Below, one piece after another: positions 43,247 to 54,534 of a DNA stretch of 64,000 nucleotides (position 1 is its first letter; every line of letters begins with the position of its first letter). The notes under the pieces are model-generated. The model was not told the origin of the DNA, did not search any database, and worked only from the letters and a program-made list of their open reading frames with translations. Made by a program: the position numbers and the translations under genes. Source of the stretch: Umezawaea tangerina. GTDB lineage: Bacteria > Actinomycetota > Actinomycetes > Mycobacteriales > Pseudonocardiaceae. The DNA lies in contig NZ_PVTF01000003.1 of NCBI RefSeq assembly GCF_003002815.1, positions 558,001 through 622,000 of the forward strand, given 5' to 3'.

Positions 43247-45000
43247 CCGCGCGTCGACGGGTGCTGCCGCTGCTGGTCGTGCTGCTCGCACTGGCGGGGT
43301 GCGCGGCGATCCCGACCCAGACCAACCCGAAGCCGCTGAGCCCGTCGGCCTCGCGGCAGGCCTCCGTGGAGGCGCCCGAGCCGGAGAAGGACCTCGACGC
43401 GCTGAACCTCGTGCGCGAGTTCGTCGTGGCCTCGGCCAGCCCCGAGGGCGACTACGCGGCGGCGAAGGCCTACCTCACGCCCGAGGCCCGCAAGACGTGG
43501 GACACCAAGGGCACGCCGACGATCATCGACAACATCTTCGGCACCGTGCCCACCCCCGGCGACAGCGACCTGCCCGCGGACGCCAAGGAGCGGACGGTCA
43601 TCCTCCAGGGCCGCAACGTCGGCAGGCTGGACACCGAGGACAGCTCGTTCCAGCAGCAGTCCGGCGACCTCAACGTGCCGGTGCGGGTGCAGCGCGACGA
43701 CAAGGGGCAGTGGCGCATCTCCGAGCCGCCCGCGGGCGTCTACGTGGCGATCGCCGACTTCCAGCGCAACTACCAGCGGGTCACGCTGTTCTTCTACAAC
43801 AAGGACCGCAACGTCCTGGTGCCCGACCCGCGGTTCGTCGTCGTGCCGCCCGCCAGCGGCATCCCGCAGCGGGTCACCGAGCTGCTGGTGAAGGGCCCGT
43901 CGAGCCGGATGCGCGGCGCGCTGTTCAGCGAGCTGGGGCCGGACGCGGGCATCAACAAGGACACCAGGGAGGCCGACGACGGGGCGCTGGAGGTCGACCT
44001 CACCAGGCTCGGCGACCCCAGCCCCACGGCCCGCAAGAAGATCGCCGCCCAGGTCGTGCGCTCGCTCGCGGGCGTGACCAGCAGCCGGGTCCGGGTGCTG
44101 CTCGACGGCGCCGTGATCTCCTCGGAGCTGAAGGACTGGCGGCCCTCCGACGTGCAGTCCGGCGAGGCGCTGATCACGCCGACCGCCGAGGAGCGCGGGA
44201 TGGTCGCCAGCGGCGGCAAGCTGCTCTCGCTGGCCGACGGCGAGCAGGTGAAGGGGCCTGCGGGCACTGGCGAGTACAACGTGGTGAGCGGCGCGCAGTC
44301 GTTGGACGGCTCGCAGCTGGCCGTGGTGAGCAGGGTCGGCCCGGACTCCGTGCGGCTGCGCGTCGGACCGACCGCGGAGCCGTTGCGCGAGGGCGAGTCG
44401 CTGGCCAGGACGATGACCCGGCCGACGTGGCTGCTCGGCAGCACGGTCGGCCAGCCCGGCACCGAGGTGTGGACGGTCCTCGACGGCACGAACGTCGTGC
44501 GCGTCGTGCGGTCCGAGGGCGGGGCGCTGAGCGCGAACCCGGTCAACGCCGCGGACCTGGCCCCGTTCGGGCCGATCACCGAGATGCGGCTGTCCAGGGA
44601 CGGCACCAGGGTCGCCTGCGTGATCGACGGGACCCTGATCGTCGCGTCCGTGGTGCGCGGCGAGGACTCCGCGCCCGCGCTGCGCGCGCCCCAGAAGCTC
44701 CAGTCGGGCCTGCTCGGTAACAACGTGCTCTCGGTCGACTGGCTGGCCCAGGACGTGCTGGTGGCCAGCACGTCGCTGTCGACCAACCCGGTCGTGCGGG
44801 TCAACATCGACGGCCTGAAGCTGGACCGCTACAACACCTCGAACCTGACCGCCCCGGTCACGTCCGTCGCCGCCGCCCCCGGCCGCCCGGTCATGGCCGT
44901 CGACCACACCGGCCTGTGGAGCGCGACCGAGGTCGGCGACGTGTGGCGCGGCAGCCAGGTCAAGCCCGACTCCGGCGCGTTCGTCTTCTACCCCGGCTAG
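43243..45000 (+). CDS. lpqB: Lipoprotein LpqB
   Basis: A 585-residue lipoprotein that interacts with the MtrB sensor domain and tunes MtrA signalling. The signal peptide ends in lipobox LALAGCAAIPTQ (Cys near residue 19). A GerMN/sporulation domain is seen around residues 195-300 (VTLFFYNKDRNVLVPDPRF and LVKGPSSRMRGALFSEL) and a C-terminal beta-propeller-like part follows (MRLSRDGTRVACVIDGTLIV). The GTG start overlaps mtrB by four bases, so the three genes are tightly coupled. Matches Rv3244c. A terminator follows. Confidence 0.94.
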   Translation: MTARRRVLPLLVVLLALAGCAAIPTQTNPKPLSPSASRQASVEAPEPEKDLDALNLVREFVVASASPEGDYAAAKAYLTPEARKTWDTKGTPTIIDNIFGTVPTPGDSDLPADAKERTVILQGRNVGRLDTEDSSFQQQSGDLNVPVRVQRDDKGQWRISEPPAGVYVAIADFQRNYQRVTLFFYNKDRNVLVPDPRFVVVPPASGIPQRVTELLVKGPSSRMRGALFSELGPDAGINKDTREADDGALEVDLTRLGDPSPTARKKIAAQVVRSLAGVTSSRVRVLLDGAVISSELKDWRPSDVQSGEALITPTAEERGMVASGGKLLSLADGEQVKGPAGTGEYNVVSGAQSLDGSQLAVVSRVGPDSVRLRVGPTAEPLREGESLARTMTRPTWLLGSTVGQPGTEVWTVLDGTNVVRVVRSEGGALSANPVNAADLAPFGPITEMRLSRDGTRVACVIDGTLIVASVVRGEDSAPALRAPQKLQSGLLGNNVLSVDWLAQDVLVASTSLSTNPVVRVNIDGLKLDRYNTSNLTAPVTSVAAAPGRPVMAVDHTGLWSATEVGDVWRGSQVKPDSGAFVFYPG

Positions 45001-45002
45001 CG

Positions 45003-45031
45003 GGGTGGCCGCCGGACCCCGGCGGCCACCC
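45003..45031. terminator. Bidirectional terminator between lpqB and serine hydrolase
   Basis: Perfect 13-bp stem GGGTGGCCGCCGG (45003-45015 with 45019-45031), 3-nt loop, immediately after the lpqB stop and next to the convergent stop. Confidence 0.8.
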
Positions 45032-45034
45032 GCG

Positions 45035-46129
45035 CTACTGCTCGGCCAGCGCCCCGTAGGCGGCCATCACGAGCCCGAGCGCCCGCTCGTCGCCGAGCGA
45101 GCCCTTGTCGAGCATCTGGTTCATCGCGAACGCCACGGTCATCCGGGCGTCGAGGTCGACCAGCACCATCGAGCCGCCCCACCCGCCCCAGGAGCAGGTG
45201 GCGCCGTTGACGCCGTAGCCAAGACCCCAGCGCACGGTGGTGCCGAGCACCAGGTCGAGCCCCTCGTACTGCACCTCCCGCACCCGCCGGCAGCCCGCCT
45301 CGGAGAGCAGCCGCACGCCGCGCACCTCGCCGCCGCACGCCAGCACCGACTGCACGCGGGCCATCGAGCGCGCGTTGCCGTGACCGCCCGCGGACGGGAT
45401 CTCGGCCCGCCGCCACTCCGGCGTGTTCGCCACCTCCGGCGGCACCAGCGGGTTCGGCTCGATCCCGGCGTCGTTCGTCCACGGCGCCGTCTCCGGCGGC
45501 GGGATGACCGGCGCGACCCGGTGGTCGTGCTCGGCGGCCAGCCCGATGTGGAAGTCCGCGCCCAGCGGCCCCGCCAGCTCCTCGGCGAAGAACTCGCCGC
45601 AGGTGCGGCCGGTGACCCGGCGGACGAGCTCGCCGACCAGGTACCCCTGGGTCACCGAGTGGTAGCAGGCTTCCGTCCCCGGTTCGGCCCGTGCCCGCTG
45701 CGCGGCCAGCCTGCCCGTGACGAGGTCCCAGTCGTACAGCTCCTGCACCGTCGTCGGCTCGGTCCACGACGGCAGGCCCGAGGTGTGCGACAGGACGTGC
45801 CGCACCAGCACACCGCCCTTGTCCTCGGCCGCGAACTCCGGCCAGTACCGGGCCACCGGCGCGTCCAGGTCGAGCTCTCCCCGGTCGGCCAGCACCAGCA
45901 CGCACAGCGCGGCCATCGGCTTGGTCGACGACCAGACGTTGACGATGGTGTCCTGCCCCCACGGCACCGTGCGCGCCTCGTCGGCGTACCCGCCCCAGAG
46001 GTCGACCACCAGCTCCCCACCGACGTCGACCGCCACCGACGCCCCCACATCCTCGTTGTCCAACGACGCGGCGAACGCGTCGCGCACCGCCCCGAACCTC
46101 TCGTCGAACGTCCCCTCAACCTCAGCCAT
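45035..46129 (-). CDS. Serine hydrolase, class C beta-lactamase/esterase family
   Basis: A 364-residue beta-lactamase-fold hydrolase. The S-x-x-K nucleophile is in VNVWSSTKPMAAL near residue 67, with LSHTSGLPSW after it and a tyrosine in ACYHSVTQGYLVGEL that fits the Y-x-x second motif. Such proteins are mostly carboxylesterases, D-aminopeptidases or EstB-like enzymes rather than true antibiotic lactamases. There is no signal peptide, so it is likely cytoplasmic. It interrupts the lpqB-comF order, replacing no known M. tuberculosis gene. Divergent from comF. Confidence 0.85.
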   Translation of the reverse strand: MAEVEGTFDERFGAVRDAFAASLDNEDVGASVAVDVGGELVVDLWGGYADEARTVPWGQDTIVNVWSSTKPMAALCVLVLADRGELDLDAPVARYWPEFAAEDKGGVLVRHVLSHTSGLPSWTEPTTVQELYDWDLVTGRLAAQRARAEPGTEACYHSVTQGYLVGELVRRVTGRTCGEFFAEELAGPLGADFHIGLAAEHDHRVAPVIPPPETAPWTNDAGIEPNPLVPPEVANTPEWRRAEIPSAGGHGNARSMARVQSVLACGGEVRGVRLLSEAGCRRVREVQYEGLDLVLGTTVRWGLGYGVNGATCSWGGWGGSMVLVDLDARMTVAFAMNQMLDKGSLGDERALGLVMAAYGALAEQ

Positions 46130-46236
46130 GGCCGGAAAGTAGACCCACCGCGCCCACCCCGGCGACGCATTTACCGGGCCCGGCCCCGAGGTCCACGCGG
46201 GCAGGAATTGTCGGTGTCCCGGTGCACCCTGTCGGG

Positions 46237-46899
46237 ATGCTGACCGGACTGCTGGACCTGGTGCTCCCGCCCCGCTGCGCGGGCTGCGGCGCGGCCGGGG
46301 CGTGCTGCGCGGCGTGCATCGCCGAGTTCACCGCCCCGCGCCGGGTCCGCGTGCCGGGCAGGCCGGTGTACGCGCTGGCCGAGTACCAGGGCGCGCCGCG
46401 GGAGCTGGTGCTGGCGTTCAAGGAGCGCGGGCGGCACGACCTGGCCGGTCGGCTGGGTGGCCTGCTGGGCGCCGCGCTCGCCGCCGTGCCCGAGGCGCGC
46501 GCGGACGCCGGGGGCACCTGGTGGCTGGTGCCCGCGCCGTCCCGCCGGTCGGCGAGCAGGCGGCGCGGCGGCGAGCACGTGGTCCGGCTGGCCAGGGCGG
46601 CGGCCGCGGTGCGGGCGGCGGAGGGGGTGCCGGTGGCGGTGGCGCCCGCGCTGGAGCTGGCCGCGGGCACGCGGGACTCGGTGGGGCTGGCGGCGGCCGC
46701 CCGGCGGGCGAACCTCGCGGGCCGGGTGCGGCCGCGGCCGGAGGGCCTGCCGCCGCCGGGCACGCCGGTGGTGCTGCTCGACGACGTGGTGACGACCGGC
46801 GCGACGGCCGCCGAGTGCGCCCGCGTGCTGGCGCGCGCCGGGGTGCGCGTGGCGGCGGTGCTCGCGTTGACCAGCGCGGCCGCGCAGCGGTGGTGGTGA
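46237..46899 (+). CDS. ComF family phosphoribosyltransferase-like protein
   Basis: A 220-residue protein matching Rv3242c. The N-terminal zinc-ribbon LVLPPRCAGCGAAGACC has two C-x2-C pairs, and the C-terminal PRPP-binding loop VVLLDDVVTTGATAAECARVL is typical of type I phosphoribosyltransferases. ComF family members aid DNA uptake in competent bacteria; in actinobacteria the role is undefined. ATG at 46237 is preferred because conservation starts MLTGLLDLVLPP; a GTG at 46222 is possible. Alone before a 716-bp gap that leads to hpf. Confidence 0.85.
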   Translation: MLTGLLDLVLPPRCAGCGAAGACCAACIAEFTAPRRVRVPGRPVYALAEYQGAPRELVLAFKERGRHDLAGRLGGLLGAALAAVPEARADAGGTWWLVPAPSRRSASRRRGGEHVVRLARAAAAVRAAEGVPVAVAPALELAAGTRDSVGLAAAARRANLAGRVRPRPEGLPPPGTPVVLLDDVVTTGATAAECARVLARAGVRVAAVLALTSAAAQRWW

Positions 46900-47615
46900 G
46901 GGCCGCGCACCACCGGGTTGACCCGCTGGGCCGACCAGGGGAGCGGTGCGGTCGGGCCGGTCCGCGGTCGGGGCAGGTCGCGGTGCGCGACCAAGATCGC
47001 CGGGAAGATCACGAACCGGAAACCACCCGTGCGAGTGATCTGCCCGTGATCTGCGAAATCGGGCACGACGCCTGGTCGGGATGACGGAGACATCTCCGAT
47101 AAGAGGGAAGCCGAACACGTTTCATGTGTTCATTACCGATACACCCCGCTCCGAGCACGGCGAATGGGACGAAAAATCTATTCCGCGCCGTCGGGAACCT
47201 GCGGTCGCGTCCGCCCGTTGGCGACACATGACGTTCCAGCGGAGCCACTTCGGCGCGGTGACTGTGCCGAACGGGGTTTCGCCCGCAGTACGCCATCCGG
47301 GTGAGGTGAAGGTGTCGCGCGGTGCTCGGAGTGCCCGTCGGGGTACGCCTAGTGGCCAGTTTTTGTCACGCTCCGTGAGCATTTGTTTTTCTCGGAGTTC
47401 CCCCGCCGTGGGGGCTGTCGCTGAGGTGAATACCGAGCTAACGTGCAGCGCTATCAGCGTTCCCGGCCCGGTGGGGGAGGAGGCGAAAAGCCCATGACCC
47501 AGGCGCCGGAAGGGTGCTGAGAACGACACTCAGCGACAGTCCGCGATCGATGATCGCGAGCCGGTGCCGCACTGATCCATAGCCATAGCTCGCAGCAACG
47601 CGAGGGAGGTCGTGT
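46900..47615 (+). promoter_or_regulatory. Long 5' region of hpf with mini-ORF and hairpins
   Basis: No convincing protein gene. It holds a palindrome GAACAC-N7-GTGTTC (47113-47131), two short T-runs around 47354-47394, and, near hpf, a strong ribosome site (GGGGGAGGAGG, 47473-47483) in front of an eight-codon frame at 47494-47520 (MTQAPEGC). Hairpins follow: 47516-47534 (overlapping the mini-ORF stop), 47542-47558, and 47589-47604, the last touching the GGGAGG ribosome site of hpf. The layout would fit control of hpf translation by the leader. A 138-codon frame at 47081-47497 looks non-coding. Confidence 0.45.
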
Positions 47616-48305
47616 ATGGACATCGTCGTTAAGGGCCGCAACGTCGAGGTGCCCGATCACTACAGGGTGCACGTGACGGAAAAGCTGGCTCGGCTAGAGC
47701 GTTACGACCGCAAGGTCATCCGCTTCGACGTGGAGCTCTTCCACGAGCCCAACCGCAGGCAGGCCAAGAGCTGCCAACGCGTCGAGATCACCGGCAAGGG
47801 CCGCGGACCGATCGTCCGCGCGGAGGCCTGCGCCGCCGACTTCTACGCCGCCCTCGACTCGGCGGTCAGCAAGTTGGAGAACCGCCTGCGCCGCACGCAC
47901 GACAGAAGGCGCGTGCACCACGGGCGACGTGGCCCGACATCGGTCGCGGAAGCGACCAGCGGCCTCGGGGACGTCGTCTCCCCCACCGACATGAACGGTT
48001 CCGCGCAGGGCGTGAGGCTCGGGCAGACCGCCCTCCTCGACGCCCCCGAACCCGACGACGACTACGCCGGCGTGGCCGAAGTGCCCGCCCAGCAGCGGTG
48101 GGACGAAGGACTGGAGGACAACCTCCCCGGTCGGATCGTCCGCGAGAAGGAACACCCCGCCAAGCCGATGACCGTCGACCAGGCCCTCTACGAGATGGAG
48201 CTGGTCGGCCACGACTTCTTCCTGTTCTCCGACTCCGACTGCGGCAGGGCCTCCGTCGTGTACCGGCGGAAGGGGTTCGACTACGGCGTGATCCGGCTGT
48301 CCTGA
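47616..48305 (+). CDS. hpf: Long-form ribosome hibernation promoting factor
   Basis: A 229-residue HPF/RaiA-type protein that dimerises idle 70S ribosomes. The N-terminal S30AE domain begins MDIVVKGRNVEVPDHYRVHV and ends around residue 110; a variable linker leads to the C-terminal dimerisation domain, DQALYEMELVGHDFFLFSDSDCGRAS and VVYRRKGFDYGVIRLS. Its length and two domains match Rv3241c and other long forms. A GGGAGG site precedes the ATG. The unusual leader described for 46900-47615 suggests regulated expression, as hpf usually responds to stationary phase or hypoxia. A terminator precedes secA. Confidence 0.93.
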   Translation: MDIVVKGRNVEVPDHYRVHVTEKLARLERYDRKVIRFDVELFHEPNRRQAKSCQRVEITGKGRGPIVRAEACAADFYAALDSAVSKLENRLRRTHDRRRVHHGRRGPTSVAEATSGLGDVVSPTDMNGSAQGVRLGQTALLDAPEPDDDYAGVAEVPAQQRWDEGLEDNLPGRIVREKEHPAKPMTVDQALYEMELVGHDFFLFSDSDCGRASVVYRRKGFDYGVIRLS

Positions 48306-48333
48306 CCGGTCCGACCGGCCCTACGACCTCGAC

Positions 48334-48377
48334 CGCGGTCCCCCGGAGCAGCCCGCTCCGGGGGATCGCGGCGTTTT
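48334..48377 (+). terminator. Intrinsic terminator after hpf
   Basis: CCCCGGAGC (48342-48350) pairs with GCTCCGGGG (48356-48364), extended by CCGCG/CGCGG after an internal loop, followed by GCGTTTT (T-run 48374-48377). Confidence 0.85.
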
Positions 48378-48584
48378 CGGCACCAATGCGCTCCTTGCAC
48401 CGTTGTACCTGTCGTGCACGGGCACTCCGGGTGCCGCTCACGGTGGGTTTCGGAGCGGTTCCTGCCTGTGTCGGTGCACACAGGTCTCGCTCTTGCCTAC
48501 GATGTCGACTAGAGCGGGCTTGTCGAGCCTGGTGGAAGGCGCCCAGATCGGGCGCGTAGCGATGACGTAATGAGGTCGACCCGG

Positions 48585-51446
<2,862 letters not shown>

Positions 51447-51460
51447 CCCCCACCACCCCC

Positions 51461-51504
51461 CCGAAGGGCCGCCACCACCCGGTGAGCGGCCCTTCGGGCT
51501 TTTC
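51461..51504 (+). terminator. Intrinsic terminator after secA
   Basis: Perfect 13-bp stem CCCGAAGGGCCGC (51461-51473 with 51487-51499), 13-nt loop, then CTTTT (51500-51504). Confidence 0.92.
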
Positions 51505-52366
51505 CACGCCCCAACAACCGCTCGCCAGCAAAGCTCGGCGGCATCCCCAACAGCGGCGGTATGGCCGCTCCATCCGGCACACAGCGCTCAGCTGCCCCGG
51601 AAGCCGGGGATGCTCCGTCCGACCCTCGGCAAGGACACCCTGTCAGGCGGAGCCTGATCCTCGTCCGATGGCGAAGCCGAGAACCCTCGCTGGGCGCAGC
51701 CCGCCACCTCGCATCCGGCGCGGAGCGCCCCACTGCTTCATCCGAAGCGCAGCAAGGATTGCCTTGTCAGGCGAAGCCTGATGCCCCTGCCCAGACACAG
51801 CCCACCACCCACCCGCCTTGCCCGACGCGCAGCGAGAACGCCCCACCCGACAGCGCAGCCGAGGGTCCCCCGCCGGGCGCAGCCCGCGCCACCTCACCCC
51901 GTTGGGCGAAGCCCGCCAGCGCCCATCCGGCGCGGAGCGCCTGGGGCCTTGTCCGACGCGCAGCGAGGATGCTCTGTCGGCGCCAGCCGATGCCCTGTCA
52001 GGCGCAGCCTGATGCCCTCGAACCCACACTTCCCCCCCACGCACCCCGACGAGAAGCCATCTCTATGCCCACCACTGCTTGTCAAGACAGCTCCATCGTC
52101 TTGACAAGCAGTGGTGGGCATAGAACACTCGGCGATCGGGGTGAACCCACCCCAAACAAGGCACTCCCGAATTCAGAAGCCCCCGACAACAATTCTACCG
52201 ACCGGGTCCGACAAGATCATTTACCGAATAGATGAACCGAAAACTGTCGTACCCCACCGATATCCTCCCCACGGGCACCCCTATCGCCCGCCCCAACAAA
52301 GCACCCCCCAAATCCACCCTATCAACCCCCCCGACAATCCCCGCCCAACAAAAACCCGAAACCCCC
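51505..52366 (+). repeat. Repeat element copy 3 (largest) and C-rich spacer
   Basis: No gene is supported. Units seen: TCAGGCGGAGCCTGA (51643-51657), GGGCGCAGCCC (51692-51702), GGCGCGGAGCGCC (51717-51729), TCAGGCGAAGCCTGA (51767-51781), GGGCGCAGCCC (51875-51885), GGGCGAAGCCC (51904-51914), GGCGCGGAGCGCC (51929-51941), TCGGCGCCAGCCGA (51977-51990), TCAGGCGCAGCCTGA (51998-52012). The array looks like one and a half copies of the copy 1/2 body joined together. The long stem-loop is at 52062-52124. From 52143 to 52366 the sequence is C-rich and G-poor with no gene. Confidence 0.9.
52062..52124 (+). repeat. Long stem-loop of repeat copy 3
   Basis: Perfect 27-bp stem (52062-52088 with 52098-52124), 9-nt loop AGCTCCATC. 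The inner 13 bases TGCTTGTCAAGAC match copies 1 and 2; the outer bases are different on both arms in a paired way. Confidence 0.93.
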
Positions 52367-52780
52367 TCACCCCAACACCCGAAACACCACACACCTCCAC
52401 CCCCCATCCACGAACTCCACCCTCACCGCCAACGCCCTCACCCTCCCTCCCCGAACCACCGTCCCAGCCATCTCCACCACCCCCACCCCCACCCGACAAA
52501 CCCTCAACCTCCCCAACCGCGACCTCCCCACCTCCACCCTCAACCCCCTCAACACCTCCCCACTCACCACCCCCGCCAACTGCCCCAACGGCCTCAACCC
52601 ATCCACCCCCTCCAACACCACGACCACCAACCTCCTCCCCTCCTCCTCCGACAACTCCGGCACCACCCGCCCCTCCGGCACCCTCATCTCCGGCACGACC
52701 GCCCCAGAAGCCACCGCCCCAGAAGCCACACCCACGGAAGCCACCCCCACAGCCCCCAACCTCAACGCCCGCACAACCAT
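52367..52780 (-). CDS. Rv3235-family (DUF6459) protein
   Basis: A 137-residue protein related to the Rv3235 family, found near secA in actinobacteria. The conserved part is RRLVVVVLEGVDGLRPLGQL, then GRLRVCRVGVGVVEMAGT, RVRALAVRVEFVDG and GWRCVVFRVLG at the end. Function unknown. ATG at 52780 has GGAGGGG a few bases upstream; an earlier GTG at 52852 has no ribosome site. Its sense strand is extraordinarily G-rich and C-poor (opposite strand C-rich), the reverse of its neighbours; codons GTG, GGG and AGG dominate. It is read toward repeat copy 3. Confidence 0.72.
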   Translation of the reverse strand: MVVRALRLGAVGVASVGVASGAVASGAVVPEMRVPEGRVVPELSEEEGRRLVVVVLEGVDGLRPLGQLAGVVSGEVLRGLRVEVGRSRLGRLRVCRVGVGVVEMAGTVVRGGRVRALAVRVEFVDGGWRCVVFRVLG

Positions 52781-52887
52781 CCGACCCCTCCACGCCGACC
52801 AGTGAACCCACACCCCAGTACCGAGTGACCACCGGCCCAACTCAGGACACACATCACCCGATCGGATGACCGGCGTAGGTTGCTGCT

Positions 52888-53298
52888 GTGCTTCGTGGAC
52901 TGGTGCTGGACTTCGGTGGTGTGCTGACCGACTTCGGCGACGACTTCGCCGCCCCCGAACCCCCGCTCGTCGGGGTCGTGCGGACCGCTCGTCGACATGG
53001 CGTCCGCACCGCTCTCCTGTCCAACGCGGACGGCCTGTGGTCGCCGCCGCGGGAGTGGGACGGGTTGTTCGACGTGGTGGTGGTGTCGGGGGAGGTGGGG
53101 TTGGCCAAACCGGACGCGGCCATCTACCTGCTGACCGCGCAACGGCTCGGATTGGAGCCGGCGGAGTGCGTGTTCGTCGACGACCTGGCGGTCAACGTGC
53201 GAGGTGCGGCGGCTGTCGGAATGGTGGGTGTGCACCACACGTCGATAGCTTCGACTGTGGACGAACTCGCTGTCCTGATTGAGTTTCCGTCGATCTGA
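52888..53298 (+). CDS. HAD-superfamily hydrolase, capless short form
   Basis: A 136-residue HAD protein. Motif I is VLDFGGVLTDFG (nucleophile Asp; the second Asp is replaced by Gly-Gly spacing typical of subfamily IA), motif II is TALLSNADG, motif III lysine lies in GLAKPDAAIY, and motif IV is CVFVDDLAVNV. The cap that normally follows motif I is reduced to about 15 residues, so the active site should be open and could accept larger or protein substrates. Start is GTG at 52888. Divergent from the Rv3235-type gene. Substrate unknown. Confidence 0.85.
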   Translation: MLRGLVLDFGGVLTDFGDDFAAPEPPLVGVVRTARRHGVRTALLSNADGLWSPPREWDGLFDVVVVSGEVGLAKPDAAIYLLTAQRLGLEPAECVFVDDLAVNVRGAAAVGMVGVHHTSIASTVDELAVLIEFPSI

Positions 53299-53393
53299 AA
53301 GCGCGCTACCCTTTGATCATCATGCGCCGCGGGCCCGATTCGGCAAACGCTTTCCGCTAAGGTGCCGGCCGTGTGCGCACTCGAGAGAGTCAG

Positions 53394-53921
53394 GTGATCA
53401 TCCCGGTGCTGAGTGCTCGGTCAGTCCTGATCCTGGTGGACCTCCAGCAGTGGATCGTCGACAAGCCGCTGGAACCGATCCCCGGTCCGGCGGTCGTCGA
53501 GGCGAGCGTGCGGTTGCGCGAGGCGTTCGACGCGGAGGCGGCACCGGTGGTGATCGCCCGGTACGTGCGGGCGGACGGCTCGGACGGAGGGGTGGCGGCG
53601 CCGGCGAACCGGATCGTCGACGCGCTGGAGCCGGGGCGGGGCGAGCACGTGGTGACCAGATCCGGGGTGGACGCGTTCTCCGGCACCAGGCTGGTGTCGG
53701 ACCTGCGCGACCTGGGCGCGAAGGTGCTGGTGATCGCGGGCATCGCGACCGAGCACGGGGTCGCCGCGACCGCGGGCACGGCGCTGCAGCTGGGCTACGA
53801 GGTGCTCGTGGTGTCGGACGCGACCACGGGCACGACGGCCGAGGAGCACGCGGCGGCGTTGCGGAGGCTGGCCGACGCCGGGGCGAAGGTCGTCACCGTG
53901 GGTGAGCTGCTCGACCGCTAG
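53394..53921 (+). CDS. Isochorismatase-like protein with missing catalytic Cys
   Basis: About 175 residues of the isochorismatase-like cysteine hydrolase fold: VLILVDLQQWI with the first-triad Asp near residue 15. The Lys of the triad is replaced by Arg in HVVTRSGVDAFSGT, and the usual nucleophile in a G-x-T-D-x-C-V pattern appears here as AGIATEHGVAATAG, with Gly where Cys is expected. Ordinary hydrolysis is therefore unlikely; it may bind ligands or proteins. The start is uncertain (GTG at 53373, 53394 or 53406). Function unknown. Confidence 0.72.
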   Translation: MIIPVLSARSVLILVDLQQWIVDKPLEPIPGPAVVEASVRLREAFDAEAAPVVIARYVRADGSDGGVAAPANRIVDALEPGRGEHVVTRSGVDAFSGTRLVSDLRDLGAKVLVIAGIATEHGVAATAGTALQLGYEVLVVSDATTGTTAEEHAAALRRLADAGAKVVTVGELLDR

Positions 53922-54138
53922 GTCCCCAGGCGTCGCGACGCCGTCGTCGGCCCCGTCCCAGGCGTGGACCGCGCGCTCCCGCCGGTACACCCGCGCGGAT
54001 GGCGGAACCCTGCTACCGACCCACCGCAGGGTTAACGGCGGTGACGCGGCGCGAGGAAAACAGCCCCTGTCCGGTTATTGCGGCTCATCACCGGTGCTGC
54101 GTAACTTCGGTGGCGTCGTCGAATTCAAGGGGCCACCG

Positions 54139-54477
54139 ATGCGGAAGCTCATCGCCATTGTCGCCGCTGTTCTCGCCATTCCCGTCGTCCAGGTCGGCGG
54201 AACGGCATCGGCGGCGGCAGCACCGGACTTCCCACCGCCGGCCCGTGAATGTTCCCCCTCCTTCCGCGGAATTCTCGGCGGGGAGGCGGTAGCGGTGTTC
54301 TGCGACTTCGGGCCGACGCGCTTTTTCCGGATCGTCGTGGACTGCGAGTCCGGGTACAACCGCTGGCGGGAGTTCGGGGACGGGGCCGCCACCGGTTTCG
54401 AGACGTCGGACGCGGAATGCCGTGGCGGTTTGCTGGAGACCGCGCGCGTGGGTGGCTACCACGTCGACTGGGTCTAG
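54139..54477 (+). CDS. Small secreted cysteine-containing protein
   Basis: A 112-residue protein with a signal peptide: MRKLIAIVAAVLAIPVVQVG then a TASAAAA cleavage region near residue 28. The mature part has four cysteines (ARECSPSF, AVFCDFGP, VVDCESGY, DAECRGGL), suggesting two disulfides. It should be exported and small, but I recognise no family. AAGGGG lies about seven bases before the ATG. A terminator hairpin follows at 54498-54528. Base composition around it is less GC-rich than the core genes. Function unknown. Confidence 0.7.
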   Translation: MRKLIAIVAAVLAIPVVQVGGTASAAAAPDFPPPARECSPSFRGILGGEAVAVFCDFGPTRFFRIVVDCESGYNRWREFGDGAATGFETSDAECRGGLLETARVGGYHVDWV

Positions 54478-54497
54478 CAACCCGCCGAAAACTCGCT

Positions 54498-54528
54498 GGG
54501 CCCGCCGCTGGGTGCACGCGGCGGGTCC
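54498..54528. terminator. Terminator-like hairpin
   Basis: GGGCCCGCCGC (54498-54508) pairs with GCGGCGGGTCC (54518-54528) with one G-T pair, 9-nt loop, between the secreted protein gene and the convergent trmH-type gene. Confidence 0.7.
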
Positions 54529-54534
54529 AGTCGA

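Noticed and set aside
47113-47131. LexA box at GAACAC-N7-GTGTTC
   Set aside because: Actinobacterial SOS boxes have GAAC-N4-GTTC; spacing and bases do not fit.
47081-47497. 138-codon frame before hpf
   Set aside because: No ribosome site, no homologous features, composition unlike coding DNA here.
51560-52145. CRISPR array
   Set aside because: Units are short palindromes at irregular spacing, with no constant repeat-spacer length and no cas genes.
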